Shown: in pieces, positions 15,350-19,291 of the stretch | Position numbering within the stretch: the first letter of the stretch is position 1 | How the letters are laid out: the number at the start of each line of letters is the position of its first letter | Assembly: GCA_002433075.1 (NCBI GenBank) | Contig: DJHM01000048.1 | Location: 1,812-21,102, forward strand | Source: Latescibacteria bacterium UBA6620 | GTDB taxonomy: Bacteria; Latescibacterota; UBA2968 | DNA length: 19,291 nucleotides | Reading direction: 5' to 3' | The notes under the pieces: model-generated | Seen by the model: the letters and a program-made list of their open reading frames with translations, nothing else | Databases searched by the model: none | Told to the model about the DNA's origin: nothing | Translations under genes and position numbers: made by a program

Positions 15350-15375
15350 GGTTACCGGTCACTGGTTATGGGTCA
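15348..15375 (+). repeat. Heptamer tandem array abutting the PhyH start
   Basis: TTGGTTA CCGGTCA CTGGTTA then TGGGTCA (four units) are followed by CTGAAA and the start ATG at 15382. The layout is the same as at 12563-12594: array, CTGA, start codon. Confidence 0.75.
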
Positions 15376-15381
15376 CTGAAA

Positions 15382-16224
15382 ATGGTCTCTGAACGCGAGC
15401 TTTTCCTTTTCGACCTCCACGGCTACCTCAAGATCCCCAATTTTCTCACCGAGACCGAAGTAAAGGCGCTCAACGAAGCCTTCGATACCAACTGGGATCA
15501 TCGCGTCGACGACCCGAACCATCACCCTGACGGGAATCTTCACGGCCCCGTGCGTCGCGGGATGTTCACAGGAATGCTCACCTGGGACAAACCGCACTGC
15601 CAGCCCTTTCGGGATCTCCTCGTCCATCGGAAAGTCATCTCCTACCTCGACGCCTTCCTGGGCCGCGGCTGGAAGATGGATCATTCCCCCTTCATGCTCA
15701 CGGGGGGCAAGGGCACCGAAGGGCTTCGCATTCACGGCTCCACCAGCCACCATTTCCACGGAGCGCAGTACCATACCTACAGCAACGGGATGATCCGGTG
15801 CGGTATGATTGTCTGCCAGTATCAGCTTGCCGACGTGAATGAAGGCGATGGTGGTCTCTGCGTCGTCCCGGGCAGTCATAAAGCCAACTTCAAGGCGCCC
15901 GAGGAGATCCTTCTCTGGAAAAGTGACCCGGAGGTCGTCTACAACGTCCCCGGCAAGGCCGGCGACCTCGTCATCTTCAATGAAGCCACGCTCCACGGCA
16001 CGTTGCCCTGGACCGCCGACCACGAGCGAAGGTCTTTGCTTTACAGATACAGTCCCAAATACCTCCACTACGCCGGCGGAAGCTATGAAACCTCCCAACC
16101 CGACTGGGTCTCCGAACTGACCGAAGCCCAGCAGGCCGTACTCGAACCTCCTTACATCTATCACCGCCCCCTCGTCGAACCCGACGGCCAATCCGTCGTA
16201 AAACCCCGCCGGGATATGCCGTGA
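15382..16224 (+). CDS. Phytanoyl-CoA dioxygenase (PhyH)-family protein
   Basis: A 280-residue non-heme Fe(II)/2-oxoglutarate dioxygenase-like protein of the PhyH family, which is strongly expanded in Poribacteria and Latescibacterota. The N-terminus is typical (LFLFDLHGYLKIPNFLTETE). The core has LRIHGSTSHH (H118), GMIVCQYQLADVNEGDGGLC, VVPGSHKANF, DLVIFNEATLHGTLPW (H205) and RRSLLYRYSPKYLHY (R217, probable 2-oxoglutarate contact). The textbook H-x-D pair is not obvious after H118, so the acidic ligand is uncertain. The start is ATG 15382, where family similarity begins; the longer open frame upstream covers the repeat array. The next gene begins 41 bp later behind another array. The substrate is unknown; phytanoyl-CoA is unlikely. 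Confidence 0.87.
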   Translation: MVSERELFLFDLHGYLKIPNFLTETEVKALNEAFDTNWDHRVDDPNHHPDGNLHGPVRRGMFTGMLTWDKPHCQPFRDLLVHRKVISYLDAFLGRGWKMDHSPFMLTGGKGTEGLRIHGSTSHHFHGAQYHTYSNGMIRCGMIVCQYQLADVNEGDGGLCVVPGSHKANFKAPEEILLWKSDPEVVYNVPGKAGDLVIFNEATLHGTLPWTADHERRSLLYRYSPKYLHYAGGSYETSQPDWVSELTEAQQAVLEPPYIYHRPLVEPDGQSVVKPRRDMP

Positions 16225-16229
16225 CAGCT

Positions 16230-16264
16230 TTTGTCATTTGTCATTGGTCACTGGTCACTGGTCG
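16230..16264 (+). repeat. Heptamer tandem array abutting the MBL-hydrolase start
   Basis: Five perfect-length units, TTTGTCA TTTGTCA then TTGGTCA CTGGTCA then CTGGTCG, end exactly at the start ATG 16265. The array fills nearly the whole gap after the PhyH stop (16222-16224). Confidence 0.8.
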
Positions 16265-17068
16265 ATGATCTCCGTCCAATTCATAGGCGTCTCCGGTTCC
16301 CGTGTCGGCCCCGGTGAAGAGACCGCCTGCTATGTCGTCAACGGATCCATTCTCATCGACACCGGATGGAACGCATCGGTTTCGATGCAGGAAACCGGTA
16401 TCCGTCCGACCGACATTGACACGCTCTTCATCACCCACTGTCATCAGGATCACATCCTCGGACTGCCCGGTCTGTTCTTCGCGAACAGCCAGCGAAAGCG
16501 GGTTCGTCCCGACGCACCCGATCTCCAGATCTACGGTCCTCTCGATCTCCCTCTCAGTATCGAAGGTGCCAGAGCCCTCCTTCGCGCCAACCAGTATCCT
16601 CAGTGTGTGCCCGACCATCGGGTCACGCTGATCTACCCGGGCGAGTCCGTAGATCTCGGCGACGTGAGAGTCGATGTCGGCCGCGCCTTCCACCCCCTCG
16701 ACGCGCGTGCGTACAGGTTTACCGAAACCTCCACCGGGGGCAGCGTCGTCTTTACCGGGGACACTGCGTATCACGAATACCTGCCCGTGTTCGCAAAAGG
16801 GTGTGACGTCCTCGTGCACGAGGCTTCCTCGACCCCCGACACAGAGCTGTCCGCCAGACAGCGAGTCCTCCATTCCACCCCCCAGGACGCCGCAAGGGTC
16901 GCCAGTGAAGCTGAGGCCGGAGAACTCGTTCTGGTTCACACCGCATCAGAAAACCGTCAGGCCGTGCTCGAACACGCCAGATCCAACTTTTCCAACGTCC
17001 AACTGGGCATCAAGGGCGCCCGTCTCGAGATTCTCGGCCCCGGCAGGACCCAGTGGATCTACCCGTAA
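16265..17068 (+). CDS. Metallo-beta-lactamase-fold hydrolase, RNase Z/ElaC-like
   Basis: A 267-residue MBL-fold metal-dependent hydrolase. The zinc motif is FITHCHQDHILG (H58, H60, D62, H63). Further ligands are H143 (AFHPLD), D166 (VFTGDTAY) and H225 (LVLVHTAS), which together make a complete binuclear site. The N-terminus MISVQFIGVSGSRVGPGEET and the overall order match RNase Z-like and arylsulfatase-like MBL proteins. The protein is shorter than many tRNA 3' endonucleases and lacks an obvious flexible-arm insertion, so a metabolic hydrolase is more likely than tRNA processing. ATG 16265 is chosen because homology begins there and the frame upstream only reads the heptamer array. There is no Shine-Dalgarno sequence. 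It is probably co-transcribed with PhyH. Confidence 0.88.
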   Translation: MISVQFIGVSGSRVGPGEETACYVVNGSILIDTGWNASVSMQETGIRPTDIDTLFITHCHQDHILGLPGLFFANSQRKRVRPDAPDLQIYGPLDLPLSIEGARALLRANQYPQCVPDHRVTLIYPGESVDLGDVRVDVGRAFHPLDARAYRFTETSTGGSVVFTGDTAYHEYLPVFAKGCDVLVHEASSTPDTELSARQRVLHSTPQDAARVASEAEAGELVLVHTASENRQAVLEHARSNFSNVQLGIKGARLEILGPGRTQWIYP

Positions 17069-17082
17069 CCGCCAGTTCCTGA

Positions 17083-17168
17083 TCCGTCACTCGTCACGAA
17101 CTCGGAGGTCGCACCGAACCTTGACGAACATGCCACAATTCTCGATTTTCGATCGTCGATTCTCGATG
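17083..17168 (+). repeat. Simple repeats upstream of the GGT gene
   Basis: TCCGTCA CTCGTCA (17083-17096) resembles a diverged pair of the heptamer units. At 17140-17168 a TCGATT-like motif repeats (TCTCGATTTTCGATC, then GTCGATTCTCGATG). Both lie in the 134-bp gap before the GGT start, which has its own Shine-Dalgarno sequence. Confidence 0.45.
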
Positions 17169-17202
17169 ACACATCTTCAATGATCAATGTCTGAGGTAAC
17201 GT

Positions 17203-18816
17203 ATGCCACGTAACGTCGACAAAATCGGATGGAAAGCATCGAGTGAGAAGGGCGCGGTCGCAGCGGGAGGCGCAGGTGCTGTCGATGCGGGGTTGCAGAT
17301 GCTCGAAGCCGGCGGCAACGCGGCGGATGCCGCCGTGGCCACCATCTTCGCACTTCAGGTGACCGATCACGGAGCGTGTTGCATCGGGGGCGAGGTACCC
17401 CTCCTCATCTACACCGCAAAAACCGGACGCGTGAAATCTCTGTCCGGAATGGGCAGGGCCCCACTCGCCCAGGATGCGATCGATTGGTATATGCAGAACG
17501 GCATCCCCGGAACGGGGGACATGAAAATGGCGCCCGTCCCCTCCGTCGTGGATCTCTGCATCACCACCCTCCTGCACTATGGCACGATGAGCCTCGAGCA
17601 GGTCGTCACACCCACGATCGCCATTCTCGATGCGGGAGACCAGGAGTGGGAGCCCAAGCTCGCACACACCCTCCGCAGAATGGTCGACGAGGAGAACACC
17701 GCACCCGGAACGCGCAACGAAAGGCTCCAGGCGGCCTGCGATCGATTCTACGGTCGAAGCGAGCGGAACAACGACATCGCACAGGAACTCGAGGCCGAAT
17801 TCATCAAACACGGCAGTTTCCTGCGAATCGCCGACCTCGCGAATCATCGGACGCGCATCGAAGACCCCGTCACCATCGATTATCGCGGCTACACCGTCTG
17901 CAAATGCGACACGTGGACCCAGGGGCCCGCGCTTCTCCAGGCGCTGCGCCTGGTCGAAGGATTCGACGTCAAGAAGATGGGTCACCTGTCTGCCAACAGC
18001 ATCCACCTGGCCGTCGAGGCGCTCAAACTCGCGTTCGCCGATCGGGACGCCTATTACGCGGACCCCGAGTTCGCGGAGGTCCCGCTCGATGCCCTGCTTT
18101 CCGACGAGTACACCGAACTGCGACGTCCGCTGATCGATCGGGAAACAGCGTCGCCCGAAGCGCGACCGGGCGATCCCTACAACATGATACCGGTCGTAGA
18201 GAACGGCGTTTTCCGCCCGGGTGGTGACGGAACGACCACCTGTGTCGTTGCCGATCGATGGGGGAATATGGTCGCCGCCACGCCCAGCGCGAACGTCGAC
18301 CGCACGCGGATGGATGGGGGTGAAGCGGGTGTGACCTACGGGAACCGCCTGCGGAGTCTGAACACGACGCCCGGTCATCCCAATTGCATTCAGCCCGGCA
18401 AGCGACCCCGCATCACCCTGACCCCCACCCTGGTCCTCAAGGATCGCAACCCCGCCTTCGCTCTGAGCGTCGCCGGCGGCGACCGACAGGACCAGGCCAT
18501 GCTCAACCTGATCCTCAACGCCATCGACTTCGGTCTGTCACCCGACAAGGCGGTTACCGCACCCCGGTTCTGCACCTTTCATCACCAGAACTCGTTCGAA
18601 CCCAATCCCGACCGGTCTCAGACCTTCCTCAACGCCGGCGCGCTCGAAATCAGTTCGGCCATCGACGAGTCCATCCGGAACGATCTCTCCGGTCGCGGGC
18701 ATCCCCTCGAGGTGAAGGACGGCCCCATCTCCACACCGGTGATGCTGAAAATCGAGGACGGGAAGATTCTCGCTGCCGGCGATCCCGAAGCCAAGCGCCA
18801 CGCCGCGGGGCTGTAG
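17203..18816 (+). CDS. Gamma-glutamyltransferase family protein (Ntn hydrolase)
   Basis: A 537-residue gamma-glutamyltranspeptidase-family enzyme, which transfers or hydrolyses gamma-glutamyl groups such as that of glutathione after autocleavage into two subunits. The N-terminal AVDAGLQMLEAGGNAADAAV and DHGACCIGGEVPLL are family hallmarks. The autocleavage site is GDGTTTCVVADRWGN, where T344 aligns with the nucleophile of the E. coli enzyme (TTHYSVVD). RPRITLTPTLVL and VAGGDRQDQAMLNLI are the usual small-subunit motifs. There is no signal peptide, unlike classical periplasmic GGT, so the protein is probably cytosolic and may act on another gamma-glutamyl or N-acyl substrate. Start ATG 17203 follows GAGGT (17193-17197) at 5 nt spacing. 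The ORF is intact. Confidence 0.92.
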   Translation: MPRNVDKIGWKASSEKGAVAAGGAGAVDAGLQMLEAGGNAADAAVATIFALQVTDHGACCIGGEVPLLIYTAKTGRVKSLSGMGRAPLAQDAIDWYMQNGIPGTGDMKMAPVPSVVDLCITTLLHYGTMSLEQVVTPTIAILDAGDQEWEPKLAHTLRRMVDEENTAPGTRNERLQAACDRFYGRSERNNDIAQELEAEFIKHGSFLRIADLANHRTRIEDPVTIDYRGYTVCKCDTWTQGPALLQALRLVEGFDVKKMGHLSANSIHLAVEALKLAFADRDAYYADPEFAEVPLDALLSDEYTELRRPLIDRETASPEARPGDPYNMIPVVENGVFRPGGDGTTTCVVADRWGNMVAATPSANVDRTRMDGGEAGVTYGNRLRSLNTTPGHPNCIQPGKRPRITLTPTLVLKDRNPAFALSVAGGDRQDQAMLNLILNAIDFGLSPDKAVTAPRFCTFHHQNSFEPNPDRSQTFLNAGALEISSAIDESIRNDLSGRGHPLEVKDGPISTPVMLKIEDGKILAAGDPEAKRHAAGL

Positions 18817-18845
18817 GAAACTTCGCCAACACGTTTCGTATTCCC

Positions 18846-19291
18846 TTGTCGCTCCTCACGTTTTCAGACGTCTCCCAGTCCTACGGATTGGCGCCACTCC
18901 TCGACGCAGTCGATCTCCAGATCCAGTCCGGCGAACGTGTCTGCCTGCTTGGCCGGAATGGATCCGGAAAGTCTACGCTTCTCAAGATCGTCGCAGACGA
19001 ACTCACCCCGGATGACGGGACGGTGTCGCGACAGAAACTGCTCCGGGTCGCTCTCCTTGCCCAAGAGGTACAGGACGGACTCTCGGGATCGGTCACATCG
19101 ATCGTCTCGGAGAATCTCGACCAGGCAGAATCGGGGCCGCCCATCGTCGATGTCGTCCTCACACGAATGGGCCTCGACGGCACCGCCGACTTCTCGAACC
19201 TTTCCGTCGGACTCAAACGACGCACCCTCCTTGCCCGGGCGCTCGCGGCCCAACCCGATCTCCTTCTTCTCGACGAGCCGACCAACCACCT
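18846..19291 (+). CDS. ABC-F type ATP-binding protein, N-terminal part (runs off the window)
   Basis: An open frame from TTG 18846 to the window edge (148 codons and still open) encodes the first ATPase domain of an ABC protein without membrane segments. It begins SLLTFSDVSQSYGLAPLLD, then Walker A GRNGSGKST, and ends with the signature region NLSVGLKRRTLLARAL and Walker B DLLLLDEPTNHL. The N-terminus and the DEPTNHL ending match ABC-F proteins, closest in style to Uup, which act on ribosomes rather than in transport. The signature reads LSVG instead of the usual LSGG. No Shine-Dalgarno sequence is visible and TTG is inferred from where similarity begins. It is 29 bp past the GGT stop, so co-transcription is possible. 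Confidence 0.85.
   Translation, partial: MSLLTFSDVSQSYGLAPLLDAVDLQIQSGERVCLLGRNGSGKSTLLKIVADELTPDDGTVSRQKLLRVALLAQEVQDGLSGSVTSIVSENLDQAESGPPIVDVVLTRMGLDGTADFSNLSVGLKRRTLLARALAAQPDLLLLDEPTNH

Noticed and set aside
12563..16264. CRISPR array made of the TGGTCA repeats
   Set aside because: Units are 7 bp, contiguous, without spacers and split over separate sites.
17059..18378. Minus-strand open frame of 439 codons opposite GGT
   Set aside because: GGT is a clear conserved enzyme with a Shine-Dalgarno sequence. The antisense frame has no recognisable motif and reflects GC-rich codon structure.

Overview
The window is GC-rich (about 60% by eye). It reads as a fragment of an uncultured heterotrophic bacterium. 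The gene mix is a D-aminoacylase-type amidohydrolase, an acetylxylan-esterase-like hydrolase, a nitrilase, large DUF6785/6784-type membrane proteins, an amidohydrolase-2 protein, a Gfo/Idh/MocA oxidoreductase, a PhyH-type dioxygenase, an RNase Z-like hydrolase and a cytosolic gamma-glutamyltransferase. This combination is typical of Latescibacterota, Poribacteria and similar candidate-phylum genomes, often from marine or sponge-associated metagenomes. That placement is inference from gene content; there is no rRNA or tRNA gene here.

Layout. (1) 1-1741, minus strand: a palindromic terminator, a HAD phosphatase, and an overlapping upstream sugar-hydrolase-like gene that is broken. (2) 1892-4554, plus strand: a broken D-aminoacylase gene, then an intact alpha/beta hydrolase. 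(3) 4555-5059: a gene-free stretch of degenerate palindromic repeats. (4) 5060-9981, plus strand: a nitrilase followed by two tandem copies of a roughly 640-residue polytopic membrane protein. (5) 9982-12449, plus strand: a PNPOx-fold gene with an in-frame amber codon, two strong inverted repeats, a decayed small ORF and an amidohydrolase-2 gene. (6) 12563-14140, plus strand: a Gfo/Idh/MocA oxidoreductase overlapping a GNAT gene that has an in-frame ochre codon. (7) 14111-15152, minus strand: a HEAT-like gene decayed across three frames, a sigma-region-4-like DNA-binding protein and its terminator. (8) 15348-19291, plus strand: PhyH, MBL hydrolase, GGT and the start of an ABC-F ATPase that runs off the window.

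How the genes may work together. Most products are hydrolases or oxidoreductases for small organic compounds, apparently N-acylated or amidated amino acids, glutathione-type gamma-glutamyl compounds and acylated sugars. The twin membrane proteins are possible importers. This suggests catabolism of host- or algae-derived organics, but the substrates cannot be read from sequence.

Two patterns stand out. First, at least six of about 18 genes are disrupted by different mechanisms (frameshifts, internal deletions, nonsense codons), next to intact neighbours. Second, tandem 7-bp repeats (YTGGTCA-like) lie directly against the start codons of three unrelated genes, with related fragments elsewhere, and several other degenerate palindromic repeats fill the gaps. 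Together these suggest a repeat-rich, eroding genome rather than one discrete new system. No CRISPR array, insertion sequence or known defence system was seen.
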